Origin: Hemicordylus capensis
Taxonomy: Eukaryota > Chordata > Lepidosauria > Squamata > Cordylidae
NCBI RefSeq assembly: GCF_027244095.1
Contig: NC_069658.1
Coordinates: 262,206,687 to 262,270,686 of the forward strand
Direction: 5' to 3'
DNA length: 64,000 nt
Position 1 is the stretch's first letter, and each line of letters opens with the position of its first letter. This document shows, piece by piece, positions 10,316 to 20,739 of this stretch. The translations under genes and the position numbers were made by a program. Under the pieces are notes generated by a model. The model was not told the origin of the DNA and made no database searches. It saw nothing but the letters and a program-made list of their open reading frames with translations.

Positions 10316-10541
10316 TTAAACTGTTCCGTCAAGTCGATTTCAACTCCTGGCACCCACAGAGCCCTGTGGTTTTCTTTGGCAGAATACAGGAGGGGTTTAC
10401 CAATGCCTCCTCCCACACAGTATGAGATGATGCCTTTCAGCATCTTCCTATATCGCTGCTGCCCAATATAGTTGCAGCAGAGAGTTGAACCAGCAACCTT
10501 CTGCTTGTTAGTCAAGCATTTCCCCACTGCTCCACTTAAGG
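10316..10541 (-). mobile_element. Sauria SINE
   Basis: The minus strand reads a tRNA-like head (GGTTGCTGGTTCAACTC), then CAGCAGCGATATAGGAAGATG, then the BovB-like GAAAACCACAGGGCTCTGTG...GAAATCGACTTGACGG tail. Confidence 0.85.
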
Positions 10542-10544
10542 TGA

Positions 10545-10822
10545 TTAGTTTTATTACGCAGGCTTTTATGTATTTCTGTCCTCTCATGTCTTTTAATCTT
10601 TTTAATTCCATTTTTATCCCCCCACCCCGCCTTTTTATGCCTTTTATTTCTTTTCAGGTTTTTATGCCCTCATGCTTCTGGTGTAATTTTTACTATTTTT
10701 AGTATCAATATGTACTTTAAGTACCATCCTATATGTAATCACTTTTTATCTACTTTCACTTTTAACTTTTAATCACCCTTATACTTTATGCTAGTTATGA
10801 CTGTAATAAAGACTGACTCCTC
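10545..10822 (+). mobile_element. LINE 3' UTR and tail
   Basis: T-rich sequence ending ATGACTGTAATAAAGACTGACT, matching the end of the element at 3570-3652. No coding part remains. Confidence 0.45.
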
Positions 10823-10825
10823 TGT

Positions 10826-10912
10826 TAACTGGGCCAAGTGCCACCTTTTCAATTGCTGGGTCTCATATACAGGAAGGGGAGAAGAGCTGTCCCTCTCCAA
10901 TGGGGCAGTCGT
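10826..10912 (+). mobile_element. SINE-3 head fragment
   Basis: GTTAACTGGGCCAAGTGCCACC followed by the GGGGAGAAGAGCTGTCCCT block of SINE-3; the tail is missing. Confidence 0.6.
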
Positions 10913-11726
10913 TTAATGAGGTGGGGTGAGGCAGTTGCCTCAAGTGGCAAGTTTATACAGGGCAGTTAGTACGGGTCCCCTGCCCCTCCCCACATGGGCA
11001 ACACACCACCCGCCTGGAGGTTTTTCACACCTGGCTTTTAGCTCACATCTCCTCCGAACGGAGGTGTGCGTTCACGTATTGGCCAAATTTACCTTGAAGT
11101 CCCTGTGAGCTCTTGGGGAGCACGTCACACACAATTTGGATTTTTCATTGCATATTAAGAGTATAGCCCGATTTATATCGGGTTAAAAAAAATCCACGTT
11201 TTGCTTGGGGGGGGGTAACTTCCAACTCCCTCCCCTGTACTCCAAAACCAAGACTTTGTATTAGGGAGTAAGTCTTGTTAAAATCAGTGGGACTGATTTC
11301 TGAGAAAACATGCTTAGGATCCTTCCGCACAAGGAATAACAACAGTGGTGTTCTTGTTTATTTTATGAGTAAATAAAGCTTGCATTTTACAATTTCCTTG
11401 CTTCTCCTTTTCCAAAGAGTTTCCTCCCAAAGCAACTTTTATTTAACAAACGCAACTTGTGGGTTCTTTTGTACACTCTTGTCATTATTGTCTGTCCACA
11501 CTGGTGTGTATGTGTGTGTGCGCACGCACCCATGCGCAGCCCTGGCATGGCAGCAAGTCGGACTGAAGAGCTCACTGGATGGAGCTGTTGAACCAACCAA
11601 GGCTGGCTGCAAATGGAGAAGTTATGAAGGAGACAGGAATCCTGCTTGACCCTGGGGTTCAGGCCAGTCCCGATTTAAATCAGGTGTCTGAGCTGGGACA
11701 TCCCAAATGGGTTCACATCCTCTATC

Positions 11727-11828
11727 AGGGATTCCCAGATGTTGTTGACTACAACTCCCACAATTCCCAAGCAAAAGCCACTGCAGCTGGGGATCCTGGA
11801 GCTGTAGTCAACATCTGGGAATCCCTGT
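11727..11828. mobile_element. hAT-A palindromic MITE
   Basis: CAGGGATTCCCAGATGTTG at one end and its inverse CATCTGGGAATCCCTG at the other, with inner arms ACTACAACTCCCA / GAGCTGTAGTC. Confidence 0.8.
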
Positions 11829-12889
11829 TAGAAGGAACAGTGGTCCACAGGGAGGGAGGCCCTGAGCAGCCAGGGGAGCACTTCACCTCCACTGCTGGAG
11901 TTTGGCCCTGGCAGGGTGTCACTTCAGGGGTGACAAAAGGGATTCTAGGACAGAAAGGGGGCTCCAGGGCTCCTTCAAGGGACCAACTGCAAGGCGGCCA
12001 ACCTTTCTGCTCCAGGCGTTCATCAGGGCTAAGGGTTTTTTTGGCTGAGGTATGCCCTCCCCCCACCCCGAAAGGGTTTCCTCCAAGATGGAGTCTGGAT
12101 AGGTCCTGCCAATGACAGGGTGAGGCATTGGCTGTCTGTCCCTCCCGCTGCCTTGCCCATCCCTCCCGCTGTCCCCACCAAGACTGTCTCATTTGTTAAA
12201 ATTAATTCTGTGGTCAAGCCCTTCAGCTTTACCAAACATCTGAAGCACACATCCCCCCCCCCCACACACACCCTCTGGAATGGAAGCAACAAAAATAAAA
12301 CATGCCTGATGTGGCTTCGAGTGTCTCCTGGTTCTCTGCACATTGTTGCTGATCCTTATACTCACTTCCTGAAATAGTTTCCTCCAACCCAACCATCACT
12401 GCAATCCTATGCACACTTACCTGGGCTTAAACCCCAATGGACATAGTGGGACTGACTTCTCAGTATGTGTATGAGTAATACTTCTCAGTATGAGTCGATT
12501 GTGCTGCTGAGACCACCGTTTCCTCCTTTTAAAATATTATGTTAAACTGCTGCTCTTCCACTCTGTCTGCTACCACAACCATATAGCACACACACTGCTA
12601 TTATTAAATTAAAATTAAAATGCTTGTGGGGGGAACATAATGGGGAGCAGAGAGCGAGGAGGTGGAGGTGGATTGGGTAGACATTGCAGCATGAAGGAAA
12701 GGCCACATAGGTTGTAGTCAGTGGCTGTGGCACACTTGAATGTTTTGAGGCTTGACCTTTTGCCATTTAAAACATTTTAGTTGGAGCAGTCAGGACAAAC
12801 CATTTAAAAAACCCACCCCGTTATCACTCTGAAATTGATGCATAGCTGTACTCCTTTCCCAAAACCTCCCACCCTGACGTCTTGGGAGG
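11829..12889. other. No gene recognised
   Basis: Moderately GC-rich DNA with overlapping open frames on both strands but no protein signature. A C-run followed by CA repeats lies at about 12250-12270. Confidence 0.45.
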
Positions 12890-13080
12890 AACATAGGAAG
12901 CTGCCATATACTGAGTCAGATCATGAGTCCATCTAGCTCAGTATTGTCTGCACAGACTGGCAGCAGCTTTTCCAAGGTTACAGGCAGAAGTCTCTCTGAG
13001 CCTGATCTTGGAGATGCCAGGGAGGGAACCTGGAACCTTCTGCATGCAAGCATGCAAATGCTCTTCCCAGAGGGGCCCCC
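12890..13080 (-). mobile_element. SINE-2 short form
   Basis: Plus strand AGGAAGCTGCCATATACTGA ... GGGAACCTGGAACCTTCTGC, the reverse complement of a tRNA-headed SINE-2. Confidence 0.85.
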
Positions 13081-13169
13081 TATCTTCCAATGAGTAAACA
13101 TGAATAGGAGCAGGCTTTTACTTAAAAAAAAAAACTCACTTATTTTTTAAAAATAAAAACACAGGGTAA

Positions 13170-13350
13170 GATCGTAAGAACAGCCCTGCTGGATCAGGCC
13201 CAAGGCCCATCTAGACCAGCATCCTGTTTCACAGTGGCCCACCAGATGTCTCTGAGAAGCCCACAGGCAAGAGCTGAGGTCATGCCCTCTCTCCTGCTGA
13301 TGCTCCCCTACACAATAGCAGTAATACTGGTGTAGAAGCAGGGAAAGACT
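13170..13350 (+). repeat. Repeat D copy
   Basis: AAGAACAGCCCTGCTGGATC then GTGGCCCACCAGATGTCTC and CCCACAGGCAAGAG. The family also occurs at 15292, 24660, 42160 and 43385. Confidence 0.75.
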
Positions 13351-14021
13351 GCCCCTGGGAGCCAATCATCTGATATGTCACTACTTGGGCAGAAAACCAC
13401 TCCTTTTCAGACCCAGACTGGTAGCATTATGGTTTATCTACACCTCTCCTCATTGTGCAAGTTGTTCCAATAGTGAGTTCAAGTCAGAATTAATGAGGAC
13501 TGAAAAGAAATGGGAGTAGGAAATGGGGCACATTTCCCACAGAATGTAGAGAACATCATCTGGATGCCTAGCAAAATTGTCTGAAATGACCATTCATTAA
13601 ATAAACCTCTATCTGGAAGGGCCCCAAGTTTGTTACATAGATGTAATGTTTTTCTCTCTTCGAAGGCTAATCCTATTCACTCCTCCTGTTTGTTTTAATT
13701 GGTTTCCTTTGAATGACATGAAAGGAGTATAGTGAATGACACTGAACTACTAAAATTAAGCCAGACCCATTTGAAGGAAATGTTTTTTACATAGAGATAA
13801 ATTACTTCCTATCTCACAACAGCACATCTAGGAAGACTATGTTCTGTACTTATCTCTTATATTTAGGCTTGACAGAAGAATAGTTACAGACTGTACTCGT
13901 TGCATTTCATAGCCATTTGGCCCCATGATTCACAGTTCCCTTGCCCTGTGTGCATGTGTACAGAGAGAGAGAGAGGTTTAGACTTCTGCATACCTTGTAA
14001 AATCTTGTTATCTAATCTAAA

Positions 14022-14286
14022 ATCTTGTAATCTAACTGGGCAAAGAGGCACTTTTAGAGTTATGATTCTCATACATTTAGCAGGGGTTACCAATTATCTG
14101 CTGTATTCATCCCAACATAGTGTTTTCAGTGACTATTTGCTGGTATCTCCCTTGTGTCCCACCCTCACCTGTGTGCCCCTCCCCTCAAATTGTGTGCTCT
14201 TTGGGGACAACAGACCACATTTTCATTTCCTTTGCTATGTAAACCACTCTGAGCAGTTTTTAAACAAGTGGTATATCAATATTGGA
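14022..14286 (+). mobile_element. SINE-3 full-length copy
   Basis: Head CTAACTGGGCAAAGAGGCAC, middle GCTGGTATCTCCCTTGTGTC, and an L2-like tail (TATGTAAACCACTCTGAGC, AAGTGGTATATCAATATT). Confidence 0.8.
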
Positions 14287-14817
14287 TGACATTCCAACTA
14301 ACCTTCCATGGGCACACTGGCGGACAACCAAATTGAGTTCCTCCTGAGCAGTCCTGTTGAAATTAAGTCCCATGAGCAGCGTGAATAAGAAACTGGTAGC
14401 TCAAAGCTTAGTTTGGAGTCTGGGCCCTGCCAGCTTCTGTACTCAGGCTGCTCATGCAGTGCTGTGTCAGATAAGGAACTGGGAGCCAACTCCAGCCTCG
14501 TGGTAGCCACAAGTACAGTGCCAGATCTTTTCTCATAGGAGTGGACGGCCATCATTCCATCATATATGGGAGGAAAGATGTGCATGGAAGGACACCGCAG
14601 GATAGGGTGTAAGTGTAAGCCTTGGTTCCGCCTGTTTGCCGTGTCCATCAGAGCCTGTCCAAATCTCTTTCCACCTCACCTATTGCTTTTTTGTCTTGCT
14701 CCTTTGTCCAAATTAATATTGCGGTCACATCTCATTTCAGTTTGGCCATTCACTATCCGTTGTGTATTTCCTTGCCTACACAAGCTTCCTCCTCCAGGGC
14801 TTTTAGGTTCTGGAGTG

Positions 14818-15013
14818 CAGTGTTCTCTCTAATGTTTTTCATCTGTGTGCGGAATGAATTTTGTTCTGGGCGGCAATATCAAGGCAGTGTGTCCGCACGT
14901 GCATTCAGAGGTTGGCCTTCCTGATTCAACCTGAGTGGGATCTAAAATGAACTGAGCGGACATTAAAAAACTTGTGGGCGTGTGCATGTGCGCATGCCTT
15001 AGAGGGAACCCTG
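14818..15013. mobile_element. hAT-A-like element with unrelated interior
   Basis: Ends CAGTGTTCTCTCTAA and TTAGAGGGAACCCTG are inverted repeats of the same terminal sequence as the palindromic hAT-A copy at 23381-23513. The interior is different, with a GTGCGG/CCGCAC region. Flanking 8-mers agree at 5 of 8 bases. Confidence 0.65.
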
Positions 15014-15104
15014 CAGGGGTCTGTTCATTAATGTTCTGTTTGCACTATTGCCCATAGACCTAGAGGTCCCTGATGAAATATGATTCACATGGCAGAGAGG
15101 GGGA

Positions 15105-15156
15105 AAGTGTGTGTGTGTGTGTGCGTGCGTGCGCGCGCACGCACGCACGCACAATA
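15105..15156. repeat. Alternating purine-pyrimidine tract with 28-bp perfect palindrome
   Basis: A (GT)n run leads into a GTGC/GCAC tract. Bases 15121-15148 are a perfect palindrome of alternating purine-pyrimidine sequence. Confidence 0.95.
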
Positions 15157-15291
15157 GCCAAATTGGACTCCTGCTTAAAGAAACATGCATACAAAAATAC
15201 AGCTGCCCTCTTCATGAGTTCTCTGTTCATATTCATTGAATTCAAGAGTGCCTAAGATATCACCCTGAGACTTCCAATACCCAAGACTATG

Positions 15292-15595
15292 TCTACAAGA
15301 ACATAGGAGGAGACCTGCTGGATCAGGCCCAACGCCTATCTAGCCTGGCATTCTGCTCCCCACAGTGGCCCACCAGATGCCCCTGGGAAGCCCAGAAGCA
15401 GGAGACAAGGGCATGGCTCCCTCTCCCACCACTGCTCCCCTGCAACAGGTACTCAAGAGGCAGCCTGCCTCTGAACCTAGAGGTAGGATTTAACCTTCAT
15501 GACTAGCAGTCATGGGCCAATGTCCTCCATGAATGTGTCTAATCCTCTTCTAAAGCCATCTAAGTGAGTGACCAGCTGTTGGAAGAAGGCTTATG
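15292..15595 (+). repeat. Repeat D, long copy
   Basis: CTGCTGGATCAGGCCCAACG, GTGGCCCACCAGATGCCCC, ending in the CTCCATGAATGTGTCTAATC block. That last block also recurs alone at about 54640-54660. Confidence 0.75.
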
Positions 15596-15663
15596 CTCTC
15601 CAGAACAGAATACACACATAGATGAGAAATTGTGCGTGCACATGCACACACACACAGAAGGTG

Positions 15664-16919
15664 TCAGTGGTGGAGTCTCTGGTGCACCATCAGGTGAGAG
15701 TTGCGACGGAAGTTCTTCCCACAGCAAGGGCACTTGAAGGGCCTCTCCCCATTGTGGATTCTCTGGTGCACAAGAACGTTTGAGCTCCTACTGAAACATT
15801 TCCCACAATCAGGGCATTTGAAAGGCTTTTCCCCAGTGTGAGTTCTCTTGTGCGAAATCAGATTGAAGCTGCGGCTGAAACACCTCCCACAGTCAGAGCA
15901 TTTATAGGGCTTCTCCCCTGAATGGACTCGCTGGTGAACAATCAGTTGAGACTTTTGGCCGAAACTTTTGTCACACTCGGTGCACCGATAGCTCTTCTCT
16001 CCTGTGTGTGTTTTCAGGTGCTGCAGGAGGTGCGAATTCTGGCCAAAGCCCCTCTCGCAGTGCGGGCATGCATAGGGCTTCTCGCCTGAGTGAGTTCTCT
16101 GGTGTTTGAGGAGGGCCGAAGTGTCTCCAAAGCATTTTCCACACTGGGGGCAGTGGCAGGGCTTCTCTCCCGAGTGGATTCTTTCGTGGATCACCAAGTG
16201 TGAATTCTGACGGAAGCTCTTCCCACACTGTGTGCACCGAAAGGGCTTCTCTCCCATGTGGATTCTCTGGTGTTTGATGAGGGCCGAGGTGGTCACAAAG
16301 CTTTTCCCACAATCGACACAGGCACAGGGCTTCTCCCCTGAGTGGACCATCCTGTGGAGGAGCAGATGGGAGTTCTGACTGAAACTTTTCCCACAGTCAG
16401 GGCATTTATATGGTTTCTCTCCTGTGTGGAGTCTCCGATGTTTATCCAGGGCGGTCCGGGTGACAAACCTCTTCCAGCAGTCTGGACAGTCATAAGGTTT
16501 CTCTCCCGTGTGAATCATCTGATGCCTGATCAGATGGGAACTGTCCCGAAATCTTTTCCCACAGTCACCGCATCTAAAGGGCCTCTCTTCTGTGCAGGTC
16601 TTTTCACAAACAGCAGGTTGTGAGTTTTGTAGGAAGCGTGGATTTTCACCCTCTTGCATAGATTTTTTGTCACATATCATGAAATCTTCCAGCCTAGCAA
16701 TATCTTCTATTTGGAGTGCAGGTTTCTCTTCTCCTCTGATTTTTGGAAGCCTTTTGCTCTGTCGTTCCAGTTTGCTCCAAATATCACAAGGGCCTTTCTG
16801 GTCATGATTCTGGGAGACCTTCCATGCCGAGCTCCTGATTCCCAGCTGCAGGGGATTCACCATTTCCAGGTCTGCCTTCTGGACATTCTCCACCTTGTTT
16901 TCACTTGCCATCCTGGTAC
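15664..16919 (-). CDS. C2H2 zinc-finger protein, 11 fingers
   Basis: This exon encodes a nuclear DNA-binding protein. The ATG at 16911-16909 has a strong context (AGGATGG) and gives 415 residues. A good splice acceptor (pyrimidine tract then CAG, about 16922-16920) lies just upstream, so at least one more exon exists and translation might begin earlier. Residues 1-111 are a linker with no KRAB or SCAN signature. Residues 112-415 hold 11 uninterrupted fingers joined by TGEKP-type linkers, the first starting FRCGDCGKRF and the last ending HQRLHH. All Cys and His ligands are present. Fingers 3-7 alternate QNSHL and (T/D)TSAL helices, a sign of two-finger duplication. Upstream exons are unresolved; I searched 17.0-19.5 kb by eye and found no KRAB box. 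The target DNA is unknown. Confidence 0.88.
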
Positions 16920-17205
16920 CTGCTGGGGAAAAAATGCATCCATGAAACAGATCTTGAGATGCACACCCCGTGGTGGGAGAAAGGCTCCCAAGTCAGGCAA
17001 AGTGCCATCATTGCTTTGCCACTTCCCATGCCAATAACACCTAAGACCAATGGCCCTGGAAGTAACCACCAAAGGATCCAAGGCCCCAGTGCAGTTTAAT
17101 GGACACTAATGGATTCTAGTTGAAAGCAGTTGATTTGAGTGGTAACTCATGTCTAGCAAAGAGTGCCAACACCATGGAGTTGTAGGAACAGGATAACTTA
17201 CTTCT

Positions 17206-17460
17206 ACTCTTCTATTTTTATTTATTTATTTGATTTGATTTCTATATTGCCTTTCCAAAAATGGCTCAGGACAGTTTACATTAAAACAAACTAAAATCAA
17301 TTAACTATTAAAACCAAAAACTGTTAAAATAACATAAAACCATTATTAAAACAATTAAAACAGTTTGTAAAACCCTGGAAAACCAGGCCGAACCTTTACG
17401 GTTTGAAAACAGTTTAAAAATCCTGGAAGACAGGTCTTAAGGGCTCTCCTGAAGGCCAAT
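17206..17460 (-). mobile_element. L2-type 3' end
   Basis: Plus strand TTTATTTATTTGATTTGATT, TGGCTCAGGACAGTTTACA, then A-rich AACTAAAATCAATTAA and CTTAAGGGCTCTCC. This is the reverse of an L2-like 3' UTR. Confidence 0.6.
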
Positions 17461-17484
17461 AATGAAGGCAGATCATGGATTACT

Positions 17485-17672
17485 ACTACTATATATACTG
17501 CTTTTCAACATTGAAGAAGAGGAAGAGGAAGAAAAAGTGGTTCCCTGAGAAACACAAGGGAAACACCACTGGAGGGATGCTGTGCTGGGGTTGGATAGGG
17601 CCAGTTGCTCTCCATCTGGTAAAAATAAGAGAATCGCCACTTTGAAAAGCGCCTCTTAATCTAGGTAGCAGG
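17485..17672 (-). mobile_element. SINE-3 copy, minus
   Basis: The reverse complement starts CCCTGCTACCTAGATTAAG and runs through GGAGAGCAACTGGCCCTATC to an AAAAGCAGTATATA tail. It abuts a plus-strand copy head to head. Confidence 0.7.
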
Positions 17673-17674
17673 GC

Positions 17675-17928
17675 TAACCTCCCTGTTAACAAGGCAAAGA
17701 GGCACCTTTAAAGTGGCAGCTCTCTTCTTTTGAGCAGGGAGAGCAACTGTCCCTATTCAGTCCAGAAGAGCACCTTTCCAGTAGCTGTGACTGTTGCCTC
17801 CCTTGTGTTTCTTTTTCGACTGTGAGCCCTTTAGGACAGGGGACCATTTTTTAATTCCTTTTATTATGTAAACTGCTTCGAGAATTTTTTCTTGCGTTAA
17901 AAAGCAGTATACAAATATTCTAAACAGC
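17675..17928 (+). mobile_element. SINE-3 copy, plus
   Basis: Head CTGTTAACAAGGCAAAGAGG, middle TGTTGCCTCCCTTGTGTTTC, tail TATGTAAACTGCTTCGAG and AAAGCAGTATACAAATATT. Confidence 0.8.
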
Positions 17929-17929
17929 T

Positions 17930-19060
17930 CTTCATCCCCTAATTCACATGAAATCCTGATGCCCAAATTGCTTTCAGTTTAGTCTTGGAAGTTCAGGGCT
18001 GACCATCACTTTAGTCTCTCTTAGTAACAACTCCCAGAAGAGCAGCTTAGCTGTGTTTAGTCCATTGCAACAAGAGCCTTGTAGAATCTGACAAACCTAT
18101 TGCTAATACATGTGTCAGCCTTTAAGGCAGGTGACTCTTGTCTTGTTTCTTTAGTAAAAATATAAACAAAAAGTGACATGTGTTCAAGAGTGCAGTAGAC
18201 AGTTTGGTTATGGATTTTATTATAAATTATTACAGTTTAACCATGGCCCAAAGTTCCACAGGCTAGTTTACTTGGGCTGCATGCATTATTCAAATAATGC
18301 ATGTACACAAGATCACACCTTTGTTGATCTCGCACAAGCAATATTTAGTCAAGTCAAGCCATAATGTTACTGTCGTAACTGCAGGTCATAACAAATAAAA
18401 AAAGGGAAAGTGCATACTACAATCACCATATACCACAAGATAATTATCCTAATACAATAGAAATTATAGTTTAGGACAATGCCTACCGCTGGTAAGTTTT
18501 TTCCTCGTTGTCATGGATAAGGCGGAGGAGGTAGCAACCTGGTGGGTAACATAGGGGACATGCTATTTATGTAATTGAGAAATGCTACCACTTTTACTCT
18601 CATTTCTTTACTCACATTCATGAATCTGAATCCCCACTTCACAGAATAGGGCTGCGATTGCATCTACACAAGCAGCACAATAAAGTGGTAGGGTCCTGCA
18701 ATGGTAGAAAGGACTGCACCACTTTAGAGGCTGGAGGTGAGAGAAAGCAGCTTTGAATGCTCTCCTCCATTTAATAAATAAATAAAATTAACTCCTCACA
18801 AGTTAGAAACTTAACTAGCACATCAGGGAGAGGGGTTGATCTAACATGTTTCTGCTGCACATGCAAACCAGGCGTGTTAAGAATGAAGATATCCACCTTG
18901 TGATCTTTTTGCCCCACCAAATAGCCCAGTCACGTGTAACAGAGTGTTCCAGAGAAGAGATTCACAGCACCTCCCCAGCCAGCATCTCCTGTTTGGGGAC
19001 CTTTTACCTACCCGGAACTTGTGTGGTGCGGGCGGGTGTGTTATTAGCTGCTGCAGCTCA
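17930..19060. other. No gene recognised
   Basis: Probably intron or intergenic DNA of the minus-strand zinc-finger gene. I saw no KRAB-coding pattern on the minus strand and no clear repeat. Confidence 0.45.
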
Positions 19061-19069
19061 TGAGGATGG

Positions 19070-19222
19070 ATGGCCCCCCCCCGAAGAAGCATGAACAAGT
19101 CACTTCCTCGTCCGGCCCTTTTTTCTCGAATCTTGGCTCAAGAATTTGGGCTTGAGCAGAACGATTCAGACGACAATCTTACGCCCGGACTGGACATGTT
19201 GGAGTTGGAGGAGGAGTCTTGA
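19070..19222 (+). CDS. Small acidic open reading frame in CpG-rich region (uncertain)
   Basis: An ATG at 19070 (or 19091) opens a 50-residue frame ending TGA at 19220-19222. From the second ATG it reads MNKSLPRPALFSRILAQEFG and ends LDMLELEEES. The composition (basic N-terminus, amphipathic middle, acidic tail) looks protein-like, but it is short, unrecognised and lies in a probable promoter. The opposite strand is also open here. It could be chance. Confidence 0.25.
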   Translation: MAPPRRSMNKSLPRPALFSRILAQEFGLEQNDSDDNLTPGLDMLELEEES

Positions 19223-19520
19223 GCAATACTCCGCGGCGACGACATCATGGTGCAGAATTCGATTCCGGAAATTGGAACGTCGCGGAGCGCCAACAAGAAA
19301 AGCGGGCATCCAGCACAGCGCGAAGAAGGTGTTCTTCCTAATCGACAGAGCCCCCTAGTGGCCGAAGCTGACGCTTCCCTCTTCCCTTCCAAACCCCCAC
19401 TCAGCCAAGGCTCAGAATTGAGGGCGCAGAACCGCAGTGTGTAAGCGGCCGTGGGGCGGCGACAGGGGCACGTATCGCAAGCTTGGCCTGGACGAGGCTG
19501 CAGTGTGTTCACACGTTCCT
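19080..19520 (-). promoter_or_regulatory. CpG-rich likely promoter and first exon of the 11-finger gene
   Basis: Bases 19100-19490 are CpG-rich compared with the flanks (clusters such as TCCGCGGCGACGACATC and GTCGCGGAGCGCC). On the minus strand a strong donor GGGC|GTAAGATTG lies at about 19183-19187, fitting a first exon that splices to 16919. A minus-strand ATG-ATG frame in this exon (ATG at about 19250) would be in a different phase from the finger exon, so it may be an upstream ORF. Confidence 0.5.
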
Positions 19521-20020
19521 AGGACCTTGCACTACTGCACGCAGCAGGAGCTCTGTCACAGAACTAGCCTATTTCAATATAGGGAGGACATGGGTGATGG
19601 AGGGATGCTTGCGGTAGGGCTCCTTTGTTAGTGACTGCCCGATATGTATATATTTAACCCAGAAATAAATCTTCCCCTCCCCGCTCACTGGATCTCTGTG
19701 GTAGGAAAAAGCTCTACTTAACTTCTGCCCACCAAGCAGCTGTTAAGCTCTGCTGCCTCAGCCCTTCCCCAGATTTCAGCAAGCCTAAATTTTAGTGCTA
19801 AATGTAGTTGGAGAAGTCCGAGGTATGGAAAACATCCTTCTCCTACATAGGATTGTAGCCACGCCCACTTCCATCACAGGTGGCTAAGTGTCAGGGTCAG
19901 AATGCATAACAGAGGGTTGGGCTGGGCTTGGAAGTGGATGTGGAATCCCCAGGGATGTGGTTGCAAATGCAGAAGTGCCAGTGCTCTCCATGGCAGCCCC
20001 CATGGCCAGGGCTGTCCTTA

Positions 20021-20332
20021 GGAACAGAGAAAGCTGCCATATACTGAGTCAGACCATTGGTCTATCTAGCTCAGTATTGTCTTCACAGACTGGCAGCGGC
20101 TTCTCCAAGGTTGCAGGCAGGAATCTCTCTCAGCCCTATCTTGGGAGAAGCCAGGGAGGGAACTTGAAACCTTCTGCTCTTCCCAGAGCGGCTTCATCCC
20201 CTGAGGGGAATATCTTGCAGTGCTCACACATCAAGTCTCCCATTCAGATGCAACCAGGGCAGACCCTGCTTAGCTATGGTGACAAGTCATGCTTGCTACC
20301 ACAAGACCAGCTCTCCTCTTAGAGGGCCTTAG
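20021..20332 (-). mobile_element. SINE-2 long form (5S-like + tRNA-like)
   Basis: The minus strand carries AGCTAAGCAGGGTC and GAATGGGAGACTTG (5S-like), then the tRNA-like and tail blocks, as at 9905-10223. Confidence 0.85.
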
Positions 20333-20607
20333 AGGGCCCTGGCACATGGCCTGGGGCAAATAAGCCCATGCAAGGCCCCCTTCCCACTAATTTTAATGGG
20401 GGTTAAATGAGTGGGGCCTGGGGTGCTCACCTGCTTGCCCTGCCCACCCCAACAGCCAGAGCTCAGCAGTGCTGGAACTTCATCTCCGAGCATCCCCACT
20501 CCTGCTAAGGAGGCTTGTGGTCCTGTTCTGCAGAAACCATTACAATCTGCCTTCAGAGCACAGCTCCCCACTCTGCTTTTGGGTTATGGGCTACATCGAA
20601 GCTACTC

Positions 20608-20732
20608 CAGGGCTTCCCAACTTGTGGTACACCAGATGTTGCTGAATTATCACCCCTAGTCACAATTGGTGGCTGAGTTTATGGGAGTTGTAATTCAGCA
20701 ACATCTAGAGTACCACAGGTTAGGAACCCCTG
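20608..20732. mobile_element. hAT-A palindromic MITE
   Basis: Ends CAGGGCTTCCCAACTTGTG and CACAGGTTAGGAACCCCTG are inverted. Inner arms are CAGATGTTGCTGAATTA / TAATTCAGCAACATCT. Flanking 8-mers agree at 5 of 8. Confidence 0.8.
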
Positions 20733-20739
20733 GACTAGT

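Noticed and set aside
17000-19100. Search for KRAB exons of the 11-finger gene
   Set aside because: No minus-strand KRAB-A or KRAB-B pattern in any frame was found by eye; left unresolved rather than guessed.
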